DNA of 64,000 nt from Ogataea parapolymorpha DL-1 (Eukaryota; Ascomycota; Pichiomycetes; Pichiales; Pichiaceae). The position numbers were made by a program, and so were the translations under genes. This document shows, piece after piece, positions 9,981-20,970 of this stretch (positions are counted from its first letter, which is position 1; every line of letters starts with the position of its first letter). The DNA lies in contig NC_027865.1 in assembly GCF_000187245.1 (NCBI RefSeq), forward strand, positions 310,001 to 374,000, read 5' to 3'. The notes below the pieces were generated by a model. It did no database searches. It worked only from the letters and a program-made list of their open reading frames with translations, and was not told the DNA's origin.

Positions 9981-10895
9981 ATGACAACGTATAGAAATCC
10001 AAATCCTAAATTTGAGCACTTGCTTCCGTTATCCACGAAATGGAAACAACAGATTGCTGAGTGGTTACAAGAAGACATTCCTTCTTTTGACTACGGTGGA
10101 TATGTGGTCGGAAATAACGTTCAGACCGCAACCCTCTTCTGTAAAGGAGACGGAATTCTTTGCGGAGTTCCTTTTGCGAATGAGGTATATCATCAATGCG
10201 GACTTAGTTATGAGTGGCATGTAGATGAAGGAACATTCTTGAGACCCTCAGAAACTGATAGTGGGAAGATAAAAGCGTGTACAGTTAGAGGGCAAGTTAA
10301 AAATATCTTGATTGCAGAGCGGCTGTCTCTCAATATCATTTGCAGGTTAAGTGGCATCGCTACTCAGTCACACATCACTATCAAAAAAGCAAGAGAAGCT
10401 GGTTATACAGGAATCATTGCGGGGACCAGGAAAACTACACCAGGACTTAGACTGCTTGAGAAATATGCCATGCTTGTAGGAGGTGTGGACACTCACAGGT
10501 ATGATTTATCATCTATGGTGATGCTCAAGGACAATCATATTTGGGCAACAGGGTCGATCAGACAGGCTATTAAAAATGCAAAGACCGTGGCTGGCTTTAG
10601 TACTAAAATAGAAGTCGAAGTTCAGAACGAAATGGAAGCAGAAGAAGCCATTGATGCAGGAGCTGACATAATCATGCTGGATAATTTCAATGGACCTGAG
10701 CTTCAAGCTGTCTCTCAATCTCTGAAGAAAAAGTGGTCAGGTAAACGCCAGTTCTTGCTTGAGTGTAGCGGAGGGTTGACTTTAGAAAACATATCTCAAT
10801 TCTTGAGCAATGACATCGATATTTACTCTACATCTTCCGTGCATCAAGGATGTGCGATCGTTGATTATAGTTTGAAGCTTGATCAAACTAACTAA
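9981..10895 (+). CDS. BNA6: Nicotinate-nucleotide (quinolinate) phosphoribosyltransferase
   Basis: 304 residues from the ATG at 9981; the open frame reaches 9966 only through a TTG codon. Visible signatures of type II phosphoribosyltransferases are [68 protein letters not shown] and the C-terminal LECSGG. The enzyme converts quinolinate and PRPP to nicotinate mononucleotide, the last dedicated step of de novo NAD synthesis from tryptophan. Its presence implies that this yeast keeps the kynurenine route, unlike some yeasts that have lost the BNA genes. It converges on VRG4, with 94 bp between stops. Confidence 0.93.
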   Translation: MTTYRNPNPKFEHLLPLSTKWKQQIAEWLQEDIPSFDYGGYVVGNNVQTATLFCKGDGILCGVPFANEVYHQCGLSYEWHVDEGTFLRPSETDSGKIKACTVRGQVKNILIAERLSLNIICRLSGIATQSHITIKKAREAGYTGIIAGTRKTTPGLRLLEKYAMLVGGVDTHRYDLSSMVMLKDNHIWATGSIRQAIKNAKTVAGFSTKIEVEVQNEMEAEEAIDAGADIIMLDNFNGPELQAVSQSLKKKWSGKRQFLLECSGGLTLENISQFLSNDIDIYSTSSVHQGCAIVDYSLKLDQTN

Positions 10896-10989
10896 CTAGC
10901 TTGTGGCATTAACAATCACTTGTTTTTATTATCGGACTCTACTGTATACCTGTACTCCTATATGGGGCCAATGTGATTGCAAAAGTCAC

Positions 10990-12009
10990 TTATTTAGGTA
11001 GCTGTTGGTTTTTCTCTTTTTGTTGTTGTTGTTTTGCAACAGCGTAAACAATGCCTGCAACAAAGCCAATAAAAATGGAGGAAATTGAGAAAAAGTTGAT
11101 AGGAGCATCAAAGAAGATCAGTCCGCTCAATGCAATCGGCAACTTGTTCAACGCTCCAACCATTGAATAAGTAGTCGATGATGTCACTCTGATACACCAG
11201 CCCGAACAGTAGGAAATTCCAACAGAGGAAGCACCAGAGAAAATCATAGCAAAAATAACTGAGTTTCTATTGGCTTCAGGAAAGTTGACAGCCACATTTT
11301 CGGGAGACCAGTCTTCCAAAACAAAAGAAGCAATCAACAAAATCGGAATGGATAGTAGATTGTTGTAGAACATGGTGTCAAAATCCTTGAAATTGGTCAG
11401 CTTGATTCTCTTCCTCATGCAAAGCACGAAAGTAGCTGATGAAAAACAGTTGAGGAACATCCAGAAATATCCAACACCAAAGACCATATTTCCAGTAGAA
11501 CTATCCTTGTCACCGTAGCATGCAACAACAGAAGAAAGAACCATCAAAATGAAAGATCCCAAAGCCATGGAAGTCACTGAACCACCAAACCATAAAACTT
11601 CACCATATGCAATCAAAATGATAGTCAAATTTTTGAAAATAGTGTAGACTGGGATCGTTAAAAATTGTAAAGCCTTGGAGGATGTGTAAATCATTCCAAC
11701 CAAAAGAAAAGCAATTGGTGACCACTTTTTCGCCTCAATATAATTGAATTCTCTGTAGGTGATGATCCCAAGGAACTTCAGTATAGAGATGGTGATCAGA
11801 CAAACAATAGATTGAACGGCTAATAAAAAAAAGTTCAGATTGAAATCACCAGAAACAACGTATTTATTAGTAACAGTCATCAAAATAGAAGATGCGCAAT
11901 AAGCAAATATAGAGACTGGGCCAGAGTTGGCTAGCTGGCTCAAAAGCGAGCTGCTTTGTGGTGGTGGCTGGATAGTGGCGACTGGAGGGTCCTCTTTTTT
12001 CTCAGACAT
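10990..12009 (-). CDS. VRG4: Golgi GDP-mannose transporter Vrg4
   Basis: 339 residues from the ATG at 12007-12009 (MSEKKEDPP). The open frame extends 27 codons further upstream, but the conserved cytosolic tail starts here. About ten hydrophobic segments fit a drug/metabolite-transporter fold. The two nucleotide-sugar-binding motifs of the family are visible: FYNN ([11 protein letters not shown]) and GALNK ([15 protein letters not shown]). The C-terminus is lysine/glutamine-rich ([11 protein letters not shown]). The transporter imports GDP-mannose into the Golgi lumen in exchange for GMP for mannosylation. It is divergent from the BUG1-like gene. Confidence 0.93.
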   Translation of the reverse strand: MSEKKEDPPVATIQPPPQSSSLLSQLANSGPVSIFAYCASSILMTVTNKYVVSGDFNLNFFLLAVQSIVCLITISILKFLGIITYREFNYIEAKKWSPIAFLLVGMIYTSSKALQFLTIPVYTIFKNLTIILIAYGEVLWFGGSVTSMALGSFILMVLSSVVACYGDKDSSTGNMVFGVGYFWMFLNCFSSATFVLCMRKRIKLTNFKDFDTMFYNNLLSIPILLIASFVLEDWSPENVAVNFPEANRNSVIFAMIFSGASSVGISYCSGWCIRVTSSTTYSMVGALNKLPIALSGLIFFDAPINFFSISSIFIGFVAGIVYAVAKQQQQKEKNQQLPK

Positions 12010-12405
12010 CTTTAGTGAAAACTTTATCACAAAAGAAAAACAAGTTATCTTGAAATGCCACGAATTTTTAAATTTTCTGCCGGCCGCCAAGCCAACCTGG
12101 CAAAAATTTGGCGAGACCGCTCGGCACTTATCTAAACATTTGTGAAGTAATAATTATCTTTCGAGATTACCAGTGTGACAATTATACTACGGTGGTACAC
12201 AGCAGTTGCCGTTTTTGAGGGCAGTTCTGAATGACACCTCATTAGTAGCTCAGATCTTAGGCTACTGTAGTCTTATTATTTGGAAGTTCTCAACTATGTA
12301 ATTAATGATACTTTATTAAGTGGTTGGTGTACGGAGTCGTCCATTCCGTTATTCTCTAAAAAATTGGAGTGCTAAATCTTGGAGCCTCTTACAAAACTTC
12401 TCATT
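12010..12405. promoter_or_regulatory. VRG4/BUG1 divergent intergenic region
   Basis: 396 bp between the starts of VRG4 (minus) and the BUG1-like gene (plus), so it must hold both promoters. I see no strong TATA box and no other gene here. Confidence 0.4.
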
Positions 12406-13329
12406 ATGGTGAACGACAACGAGATAAGCAAAGAAGAAAGGCTTGAGCAAGCCCGGAAGAAGTTCGAGGAACTGAAGAAAAAGAAGAAAGGTAAGAAGAA
12501 GGGCAATGTTGGGGACCATGAACGCGAATCCAAAGATAAGGAAAAACTTAACCACAGCTTCAAGAAGACAATGGCAAATACAGCAACAGGTTTGGATACG
12601 GGTGATGGTTCTGAACCTGACGATTCTGAAATACTTGTGACTCCTGATGATTGCATCTCAGGGGCTGAATCTATCATCAATGAACAAGAAGTACAAGTTA
12701 TACCAGAAAGGCACAAATTGGATGATAACGACTATCAGCATGGTAACGATCGCAAAAGCCAAGAACCCTCAAAACCAGAGATTACGGGTTCATCTGATTC
12801 GCCTGATTTGGATGCTGAAAGTAAAGTGAAACAGCAATCTTCGCTGGTCGACGAAACCAAATCTCAATATGCAGAGGAAAGTCACGATGAGGACCCTTCG
12901 AAGCAGGTGAAATACCTAGAAGCAAAGCTTCGCGATACGATCGAGCAGAATTCCCAACTTTTGAAAGAAAATCTGGAGCTGAAATCAGCCCAACTACTTT
13001 TGACGTCAAAAATTAGTTCACTCGAAGAGAAGGTGCAATCTTTCGAAATTTTAAATAATAGCTTGCAACGACAATTGAGTGAGCAAATTCATGACGTGTC
13101 ATGTGCTGAGGTCCCCAATAGCGGTGAAACCTTTCATAACTCCTCGCTTGAAAAAGATTCCCCTACGAAGTCCTCCCCCAGCTTCCAAACATTCAACAGT
13201 TTCAATAATTTATCAAACGACTATCTTGACATAGTTGACATCCGTGAGCGTCTGGCCCAATGGAAAGGTTGGAATCTTGACATGAAATCATGGAGAAGTG
13301 TTGGAAGTGGGTCGCTACTCGAGTTGTAG
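12406..13329 (+). CDS. BUG1: Bug1-like Golgi coiled-coil protein
   Basis: 307 residues from the ATG at 12406; the frame upstream begins with TTG. The N-terminus (EERLEQARKKFEELKKKKKGKKK) is a basic amphipathic helix. An acidic disordered region follows, then a coiled coil at ~165-235 (VKYLEAKLRDTIEQNSQLLKENLELK). The protein ends with DIRERLAQWKGWNLDMKSW and a short hydrophobic tail. From memory this C-terminal block resembles yeast Bug1, which binds the GRASP protein Grh1 at the cis-Golgi and helps Uso1-dependent ER-to-Golgi tethering. Assignment is by architecture and the terminal motif; another golgin is possible. Confidence 0.6.
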   Translation: MVNDNEISKEERLEQARKKFEELKKKKKGKKKGNVGDHERESKDKEKLNHSFKKTMANTATGLDTGDGSEPDDSEILVTPDDCISGAESIINEQEVQVIPERHKLDDNDYQHGNDRKSQEPSKPEITGSSDSPDLDAESKVKQQSSLVDETKSQYAEESHDEDPSKQVKYLEAKLRDTIEQNSQLLKENLELKSAQLLLTSKISSLEEKVQSFEILNNSLQRQLSEQIHDVSCAEVPNSGETFHNSSLEKDSPTKSSPSFQTFNSFNNLSNDYLDIVDIRERLAQWKGWNLDMKSWRSVGSGSLLEL

Positions 13330-13458
13330 TGTACCAGGCTAATAATCTTCGTTGCGAATGTTCCTAGGGCTGTGTACCTATATGTATGTCTATATCTGTA
13401 TAGATCTATCTATGTACATTGGTTTAGATGGCAAAAAAAAAATCAGTTTGATTCTGCA

Positions 13459-15393
13459 ATGTTTCGTTTCCAACCGAAAGCAAATTCAAGGCTGCTTTTC
13501 AACACTTTACATCGAACCCGCGGCGTATCGAAAAAAGTAAAGTCATCGAAAGTAATTGGCATTGATTTGGGAACAACCAATTCTGCGGTTGCGGTGTTAG
13601 AAGGGAATAAACCTAAAATCCTTGAAAATCAAAATGGTGACCGTACAACACCCTCCATTGTAGCTTTCACAAAAGAAGGTGATGTTCTTGTTGGCACAGC
13701 TGCAAAACGCCAAAGTATTATCAACCATGAGAACACCTTTTATGCCACTAAAAGATTGATTGGACGGAAATATAATGATGATGAGGTTCAAAATGATATT
13801 CACAGACTGCCTTACAAAATCGTCGAGCATGCTAATGGAGATGCTTGGCTGCAAACAACCATTGCGCAAGGCCTGTCATACTCGCCCGCCCAGATAGGTG
13901 GTTTCATATTACGTGAGATGAAAAGGGTTGCTGAGCTACAACTAGCTGAAGAGGTAAAAAATGCGGTTATTACAGTTCCCGCTTACTTTAACGACTCACA
14001 ACGGCAGGCTACCAAGACAGCAGGTGAGTTAGTTGGACTCAATGTGGTAAGGGTGATAAATGAGCCTACGGCTGCTTCACTAGCTTATGGTATTGGAAGT
14101 AAGGACAAGAAAAAGGGGATTGTTGCGGTTTATGATTTAGGCGGCGGAACATTTGACATTTCGATACTTGATATTGAAGCCGGTGTATTTGAGGTGCGAT
14201 CCACCAATGGCGACACACATCTTGGAGGCGAAGACCTGGACAATATATTAGTTGAGTTTATTTTGAAACGATTCCAAACGAAAACCGGTATCGATCTTCG
14301 TCAAGATAAAATTGCTGTTCAAAGAATTCGTCAAGCTGCGGAGAAGGCCAAAATTGAGCTATCACATGTGAAGAGTACTACAATTGATTTGCCTTTTATT
14401 ACCAAAACTGAAAGCATCAGTATACCTCTCACAGAAGAGGAGCTTGATAACATGAGTTCGGATCTGATTGAGCGGACAATACTTCCGGTCAGAAAAGCTC
14501 TCAAAGACGCCGACTTGAAAGTGCAAGATATCGACGAAGTCATTCTAGTTGGTGGGATGACCAGAATGCCTAAAATAAGAAATACTGTCGAGAATTTTTT
14601 TGGTATAAAGCCAACAACTGAAGTTAATCCTGATGAGGCTGTGGCTCTTGGCGCTGCTATTCAAGGCGCTGTCCTTTCAGGAGAAGTGAAGGATGTCTTA
14701 CTTTTGGACGTTACACCATTGACTCTCGGAATTGAAACATATGGGGGCATGTTTTCACCACTTTTGCCACGTAATTCTACGGTGCCCTGCAGAGTTACTC
14801 AAATGTATTCAACCGCTGTGGATGGGCAAAGCTCCATAGACATCAATGTCTATCAAGGAGAACGGCCGTTGGTGCAGGACAACATATTAATCGGAAAGTT
14901 CAAACTGACTGATATTCCACCTTTGCCCAAGGGCACGCCGCAAATTGAAGTGATGTTTGATGTTGACGCGGATGGGATCATCAAAGTGAGTGCAAGAGAT
15001 AAAGAAACTGGAAAGAAATCATCAATTACCGTGTTTGGAAAGGGTGGTCTAACTGAAGAGGAAGTCAAACGGTTGGTAGATGAAAGTAAACAAACAACAG
15101 AGCAAGATCAGGTAAAACTCAATTTCTTGAAGTTAGTCAACAACTTGGAATTAATAGTGTTTGATACCGAACAAGTTCTCAAGGATATTGAGAACTATGT
15201 GGATACAAACGAGGCAACCACATTAAAGCGAAAACTTAACACCGTCAAAAAGATGATTGATGATTCAAGAAAAGGGGACCTGTTCGACCAAGATCTCATC
15301 AAGGCAGCACAAGAAGAATTACAGGAGGAAGCATTGCAAGTTATACAGAAGGCAGCTGAAAGAAGTAAGACACAACGAAAAGCCGAAAATTGA
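13459..15393 (+). CDS. SSQ1: Mitochondrial Hsp70 specialised for Fe-S cluster transfer (Ssq1)
   Basis: 644 residues from the ATG at 13459 ([19 protein letters not shown], a presequence); the frame upstream starts with GTG. The Hsp70 ATPase domain begins [18 protein letters not shown] and contains [16 protein letters not shown] and [13 protein letters not shown]. The substrate domain has [26 protein letters not shown]. That [11 protein letters not shown] segment and the short, non-Gly-rich C-terminus fit Ssq1 better than the general Ssc1. Ssq1 works with Jac1 to move clusters off the Isu scaffold. A second Fe-S factor, NFU1, lies near the right end of the window. It follows the BUG1-like gene in tandem by 129 bp. 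Confidence 0.8.
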   Translation: MFRFQPKANSRLLFNTLHRTRGVSKKVKSSKVIGIDLGTTNSAVAVLEGNKPKILENQNGDRTTPSIVAFTKEGDVLVGTAAKRQSIINHENTFYATKRLIGRKYNDDEVQNDIHRLPYKIVEHANGDAWLQTTIAQGLSYSPAQIGGFILREMKRVAELQLAEEVKNAVITVPAYFNDSQRQATKTAGELVGLNVVRVINEPTAASLAYGIGSKDKKKGIVAVYDLGGGTFDISILDIEAGVFEVRSTNGDTHLGGEDLDNILVEFILKRFQTKTGIDLRQDKIAVQRIRQAAEKAKIELSHVKSTTIDLPFITKTESISIPLTEEELDNMSSDLIERTILPVRKALKDADLKVQDIDEVILVGGMTRMPKIRNTVENFFGIKPTTEVNPDEAVALGAAIQGAVLSGEVKDVLLLDVTPLTLGIETYGGMFSPLLPRNSTVPCRVTQMYSTAVDGQSSIDINVYQGERPLVQDNILIGKFKLTDIPPLPKGTPQIEVMFDVDADGIIKVSARDKETGKKSSITVFGKGGLTEEEVKRLVDESKQTTEQDQVKLNFLKLVNNLELIVFDTEQVLKDIENYVDTNEATTLKRKLNTVKKMIDDSRKGDLFDQDLIKAAQEELQEEALQVIQKAAERSKTQRKAEN

Positions 15394-15705
15394 TTCTTCT
15401 CTGGTTACAGATATTTAGTAAACTCAACACTTTCGTATTAAACAGCCAGAGCGCATCGTTTTTTCCCAAAGTAGACATTTCCTTGCACGCGTCGTGTTCC
15501 CAAAAAAATTTATTCCAGCACTTAAATAGAAGTGGTCACTAGGAAAACATTGTTTACTTCACGCACTAAAACCAAAGATTGAGTTAAAACCATTTAAGTC
15601 AAAAACTGTAGGTTTATTGCAGTGTTCTCACCCATCAACAGCTTCAATAATATTTGGGTACGTTGAGCACCACTGACTTCTTCAAAGGAACCATAATAAA
15701 TCATA
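15394..15705. promoter_or_regulatory. SSQ1-PAL1 intergenic region
   Basis: 312 bp between the SSQ1 stop and the first PAL1 ATG. It should contain the SSQ1 3' end and PAL1 promoter. I see no gene and no distinctive element in it. Confidence 0.35.
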
Positions 15706-17537
15706 ATGTATAGCCATTCCAACTTGTCAACTTCATCCGCAGGTTCTCACTCTAAGCGATTGTCTTCGAACAACCCTTTCAGGTCGGCTATTCTACAAGA
15801 AGAATCAAGAATGGTCGGTGATGACATAAATTACAGGCGTTGGTTGGAGAAGCACGCGGAAGAAAGTATAGATTCAGACTACGAAAATCATCCTCCAACG
15901 AGGACTTATACTAAGCCAGAATTGTATTCTGCGAAGTCGGAGTCATCAATGTAAGTATGAATTCCAAATTGAGGAGATCAAAAAAATCCTCGAAGTTGAA
16001 GCATGCACAGGTCAGAAAAGATCACGGGCGAATCATTTTGCAAGTCAAAGCAACATTGGGAACACAGGAAAATGGAGTATCTATCGAATGAGTATTTGGA
16101 GAAGCTGCACTTTTTTGTGCACACGGGGGTCTCCAGTGCAAAGATGTACTAAGAGAACTTTCTGTCTTAGGGATATTTGGTGCTTGACAGCCATTGAAGC
16201 CCTACAGGATAGGAAATGATCACTTTACCAGTTGAATGACCTACTTGCTTGTTGGCGACCCCATAATATTTACAACGGATTTGTGTGACACACGAGAAAT
16301 GCCAAGTTTCCCAATATTCTTTCTTGACTTGCAGGCTGTGCCTCAACTTTGTTTTGCTGTCGCGACACAATATAAAGTTTTAAATTACTAACCTTTTAGA
16401 CTTTATTCCAAGATGTCTAACAATCCGTTCACCGAAATGTTATCTCCTTCTTCAACCGGAACTGGAAATGTTCGAAATCATTCACAAAGCAGTTTGTCAA
16501 AACCTTCTCACCAGTTGCCAGGAAAACCTCATAAGCATGCCCAATACGATGAACACTCTGATTATTATGATGACCATGACCTACCGCCTCCTTACGATGA
16601 AGTCACAAATAAATACCAGAAAGATGAGTATCCCAAAGACGAGAAATTGAAACAAAGCAGCGAGTCTAGTTCGAGCGAGTCTTCTCCCAATCCATTTCCT
16701 GCGTCATCCTCCGCCCCAAAGCAATATTATAAAACCCGTAGGGAGCATAATGGAAAACGGTTAGATGCAGAGCAGATGACAGGAACAGTGGTCACAAAAA
16801 TTGCGTCAGATGGCAGAGTCAGATCTAAAAGTGCGGGTGAGTCTAGCAGACCACACAAGTCTAGTGAGCACAGATCCTCTCGCGGCCACAAAGAGCGTAG
16901 ATCTCATCGTCACCACCGGTCTAAAAAACAAACTGTGATGGATAAACCAAAGAACTTGGATACCATAGACAAGTTGGATGTTACTGGTTTTTTTTCGGGT
17001 GGCGGTTTTCACCACGATGGTCCGTTTGATGCTTGTACGCCTCATAGAAACAAAGATACTAAAGCAGCACCCGTTATGGCGTTCCCAGTTGATGGCCCAA
17101 ATAATTCGATCAAAGGAATGGCTCCCAAGAACAACAGGGATCAACAAATTGATATGGTTTTCGGTTACAATGAAGAAGATCCTATATACACATCGAAATC
17201 AAAGGGCGTTCAAACTGCAGGCAAAAGCCCATACAGCAATGGAGTCGTGGTTAAGCGAGCTTCCGCTTCAAATAGCACATTTCTCGATTTAAAGCCCAAC
17301 CCAAATGTCGTTGCATTTGACTCAAATGTGAAGTCTGCTCCAATCCATGGCGATACAACTTTGGGGCTTGGCTCTTCCACATTCTTAGATGGGGCTCCAG
17401 CCTATGGAGTTCACGAAAAGAAGGATGGAGGGGAGCTGGGTAGAAAGAAAAGTCTTGTGGATAGACTAAGGAAGAAAGATGACGAAACCACAGGTTTACT
17501 AAGAAGAGTCAAAAGTTTGAAAGTGTCCAGACGATAG
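15706..17537 (+). CDS. PAL1: Endocytic patch protein Pal1, two exons
   Basis: Exon 1 is 15706-15950 and exon 2 is 16400-17537, together 460 residues. Exon 2 carries the Pal1 domain with LDTIDKLDVTGFFSGGGFHH, DGPFDACTPHRNK and APVMAFPVDGPNNSI. Two NPF motifs (SSNNPFRSA from exon 1, MSNNPFTEM at the start of exon 2) are ligands for EH domains such as those of Ede1/Pan1. A PPPY motif (residues ~136-140), Ser-rich stretches and a His/Arg-rich basic block follow. Pal1 marks early endocytic sites and affects cell shape. The join keeps frame (codon AT+A, then CTT TAT TCC AAG ATG). Translation from the ATG at 16413 alone would lose the first NPF. Confidence 0.85.
15951..16399 (+). other. 449-nt spliceosomal intron in PAL1
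   Basis: Donor GTAAGTAT at 15951, perfect branch point TACTAAC at 16386-16392, acceptor CTTTTAG ending at 16399. The donor overlaps the stop codon that would end exon 1 (ATG TAA), so retention truncates the protein at 82 residues. I see no intronic RNA gene; a short GCAC-T6-GTGC hairpin is present near 16110. Confidence 0.85.
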
Positions 17538-17768
17538 ACAACAGTGATGTCATGCAATTTTGTTTTCTCTACGCTCGTACTTGTTTTAGTTTGAAAGTTG
17601 ATGGACCAATCTACACTATGAGAAGGTTCCACTTTTGTTTCTGTTAAAATGTTACCTGTAACTGATCTCTAGCAGCTTCAGAGTTTTTTTTTATCGCTAG
17701 TACAAATTGAAGTGTGAGGAGTGACATAATTTATCTCAGTATAAATAAGATTTGTAATACCCTTACGA

Positions 17769-18488
17769 ATGAGCTGTAATAACTCGATTTGTCCTACCGT
17801 ATTCATTCGATCGGTGGATCGGCATATCATAGACGAGGACCTCAGCCCCAATAGTTGGTCTGAGCAACAGCTAAATATACTAAAAGGTATAGTTAAACAT
17901 ATTAGTCCGAAAGATCATCAATTCAGCGTGAGTTTCAATTTCACAGACCTCAGTAAGTCGTGGCAAATAAGCAAGGATCGCATTTATGCAAAGATTATTG
18001 AGCTATATTACATACGACATGCTTCACCAAATCAGTTGGATGTTGAAGATTCCAGTAGCAAGGAAAAGCAAATTTGGTTCGAGCTATCAACTGACAAAGA
18101 CTGTGAAAAATATCATCCTGTTCATGAGTTGGAGCTGTTAAAAATCAACCCAATAATTTCGGACCACAGCGACACAGCAGGACTCCAGTATAGACAACCC
18201 TTCTCTTCGGGGCAGAATCCTTCTCTGGATGTTGGCTCAACGAGAATAGCTCCATTGGATGCAGACAATTCAAACTCTAGTTCAAGCGATGAAAGTGATA
18301 CAAACATGGCGGCAACTTCAGCTTATCTCTATCGATCGAAATTCATACAGCGTGAAATTCCAAATCAAATTGGCCCACCTGATTACGAATTGGAACAGGA
18401 AATCAATAACAATGACTATTTATTGGCGGGAACAACCGAGAGCTTATCAAAATCACTATTAGAGCAAGAGCTCTTAGATCGTATTTGA
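17769..18488 (+). CDS. ATG29: Atg29-like autophagy scaffold subunit
   Basis: 239 residues. The N-terminal ~90 residues (VFIRSVDRHII ... WSEQQLNILKGIVKHI ... DLSKSWQISKDRIYAKIIELYYIRHA) follow the Atg29 pattern of a beta segment, a W-initiated helix, an xLSxxW segment and a closing helix. The middle is Ser/Asp-rich and disordered (NSNSSSSDESD). The C-terminus LSKSLLEQELLDRI parallels the conserved C-terminal helix of Atg29. In S. cerevisiae Atg29 (213 aa) joins Atg17 and Atg31 to organise the phagophore assembly site. It is a fast-evolving family, so the call rests on motif spacing. Confidence 0.65.
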   Translation: MSCNNSICPTVFIRSVDRHIIDEDLSPNSWSEQQLNILKGIVKHISPKDHQFSVSFNFTDLSKSWQISKDRIYAKIIELYYIRHASPNQLDVEDSSSKEKQIWFELSTDKDCEKYHPVHELELLKINPIISDHSDTAGLQYRQPFSSGQNPSLDVGSTRIAPLDADNSNSSSSDESDTNMAATSAYLYRSKFIQREIPNQIGPPDYELEQEINNNDYLLAGTTESLSKSLLEQELLDRI

Positions 18489-19004
18489 ATCACATACCTG
18501 GCCGCGAAGTTAACTTCATTCGGACTCGTGTGCGGATGTGAAAATATGAATATAATCAGACTTTTATTAAGACGAACCCTTTAATATTACTCAATTCTCG
18601 TGGGCATCAAATTCAACCTTAATTTAGGGTTCCTGAGGTCCGTTTAAATCTGACCTTTTTGCAAACCCAAGTTGGATAAGCGATCGGAAAGATTTCAAAA
18701 TTTTCCTCTATGTGGAAACGAAGATTACATAGTAGAACTAAATGCGAATCCAGTGAAACTGATATAGAACAACTTCACCTGATGTGATCGGCTTGCAGAG
18801 TCTGTGATGTCCATAGAATTTTAAATTTTTAATGAGCTTTTTTTCCTGGTTCGCTGGAACATTCAGATTCGGCAACGAACTGAACCTGAAAAGACTGAGG
18901 CGAGCCGGTCTGTTCCAGGCGAAAGATCTTTTATCGTGTCGTCATATTCTGTCTTTGATTAGCGCTGGTTCCAGGTAGCAACATGTTTCAAGTGGGAAGA
19001 TACT

Positions 19005-19373
19005 CTATTTCTTCATCGTAGCTGTTCTTTTTCGTGGTTCGTCTGTTGAAGAGCTGGAAATTGTCACTTGCTCGCACTTCTCAAATGTAACCCCCATCAT
19101 CTTATTCAGTACTTGATCCAAATCTACCACATTAGCTTCTACCCTCTTCTTTGATCTTTGGGGGAATAGAAACGTTCGAACGACTTCATCCTCGATCGTA
19201 AGCAAACTCTTTGTGGTTTAAAATAGAATCTGTTATATCTTCTCTTCACACATCGAAATGCATTGGGTCTATACATGATCGATATTTTCCTTAAAAGAGG
19301 GGTGCATAATGCCTCTATCCTTCACTTTTTGACAAATTTTGAGAGCATTCGTAGTGGCCTCATTTAATTGCTT
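19005..19373 (-). other. Possible 3' exons of an unidentified spliced gene
   Basis: On the minus strand a perfect TACTAAC (19408-19414) is followed 31 nt later by AAACAG ending at 19374, then an open frame of ~35 codons (LNEATTNALKICQKVKDRGI...). A further open stretch of ~65 codons ends at 19005 and reads like ordinary protein (LTIEDEVVRTFLFPQRSKK...). It has no ATG at its start. They could be joined by a second small intron between ~19205 and ~19275, but its acceptor would be weak. I cannot place the donor of the first intron or name the product. Confidence 0.25.
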
Positions 19374-19944
19374 CTGTTTAAAGTATTATTTCTTCTTGAT
19401 ATAACATGTTAGTATTACAGCAAATTCTATCCAAAGTGATCCTTCGAAGTCTAGCTGTGTTGTTTTATCTGCGAATCAATCATTATGGCATCTCATAAAG
19501 ATATTTAGCTGTTTAGTTTAAGGGCAAACTCATGACTATTAGGTCAATCCAGGAACGGGAACTAACCGTGTTAGAGTAAAGTTATTTGTTGTCAAGTGCC
19601 TTTCGAAGGGAACATCCCCTTATTCAGAATTCATGACATGTCGGAGCCATATCGCTGTAATAGCTGTGCTTCTAGTTACAGCACGTGAGACGTAATAAAA
19701 CATTTAGAGACTCATGGTATAACGTGTTCACCAATGACTTAGAGATGCATCCGATGTTTTCTAGGCACTGTCGCACAAATACTGATCATCGGCAGCAAAA
19801 CTGAGTCCCAGCTAGAGTTGTAGCCTATTTGAAACTTTGTGATAGTCACCGAAACAATGCTTGTCTCTTCCACGCTGTGAATGTCATCAATGCTGTAGTT
19901 TTCAGCAAGTTATTACAGTCAATTCATGGGTGGCTAATTCAAAG

Positions 19945-20208
19945 CTAACGACCCTCATTTTTCCGAATATGCATAGTTTTGGCCTTTGAATGCCAAAAAT
20001 TATGTCGTACTGATTTAACGGCATTCCTAACGTTTTTTTTTACATCACAAGAGGCCCAACTAATGGAGGAATCTTTTGAATGATTAGCATCCAAACATGT
20101 AGCAATGTCTTCAACTCCAGTGGTGTAGTTATGAAAAACCTTTTCTCTTTTGCATAAGCTTCTCTCTGCCTTGCGGTCAGAAAAATCAGAAAACTTAGAA
20201 GGTGCCAT
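19945..20208 (-). CDS. Hypothetical 87-aa protein
   Basis: ATG at 20206-20208. The product is basic with three cysteines (MAPSKFSDFSDRKAERSLCK..., ATCLDAN, WASCDVKKN). Some local resemblance to the small cytochrome-oxidase assembly factor Coa6 (RxLC, CLD) is not supported by the CX9C spacing of that family. It stands alone in a gene-poor interval. It may be the first exon of a spliced gene with the fragments at 19.0-19.4 kb, a decayed gene, or chance. Confidence 0.25.
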   Translation of the reverse strand: MAPSKFSDFSDRKAERSLCKREKVFHNYTTGVEDIATCLDANHSKDSSISWASCDVKKNVRNAVKSVRHNFWHSKAKTMHIRKNEGR

Positions 20209-20970
20209 TCTCAATCATAGTGTCTACCGCAACCTACGGTCAATGTGAGTTTTCTCTTTGCAAGATCTTGACGAAAGATATGATCTATGATCGCAGAAGT
20301 TCCTGAAATCGTTTAAAGCTCAGATTACTTTCAAAGCCCATCACAAGAACCTGAAATCATGAGGACAGCTGGGTTAAATAGGATTCCGATGAGGAAAGAC
20401 TATGCTTTATTGGGAGTAGCTTGTATTAGTATGAAAGGATTATTGCATGTTGAAAGTATAAGTGCAACTGAATTGTTGCAGTGCCAAAACATGATTAAAA
20501 GAATACTCTCTCACAAGTGGCCAAATCCAAATTGCGGTTACCAAGAGTGACTATTCTCAATGAACAGTGCTTGCTCTTTTGTTCACACCTGGAAATCAGA
20601 TCACATGGGTCGTTATATATCAAATCCCATCTTTAATGACACTAGGGGAGTCCAACCTTGAAAACCCAAGAAAAGAAATTGACACCTAAACATTCCATCC
20701 TGGTTTATTGATTCGTCGTCATACGACATCTTCACCATTTTTTGAGCATGCTCTGCATCATAGTCTATGGCTAGATAGCTCACAATTGAATTCTGGTAAT
20801 AGAGAGGATAAAGTCTATAACAAGTTCGTTCGGGTCGAGTCCTTCAATAAGAGATCTATCTAATTCTTTATTAGTCACATCAAATTAGGTTGGTTATGTA
20901 ATTTGGACCAAATATTTTATTTATCGAAAGTTGTTTCTGAGGTAAAGCCAAAACACAAACCGCCTTCGAA

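Larger units (their letters stand above)
18489..20970. other. 2.5-kb gene-poor interval with unresolved short frames
   Basis: No recognisable conserved gene between ATG29 and RTT102. On the minus strand there are three coding-like fragments: 19945-20208, an open stretch ~19269-19373 preceded by a TACTAAC branch point and CAG acceptor, and 19005-19205. A plus-strand frame of 63 codons sits at 20359-20550. A CACGTG box lies at 19683. See the separate entries and findings. Confidence 0.4.
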
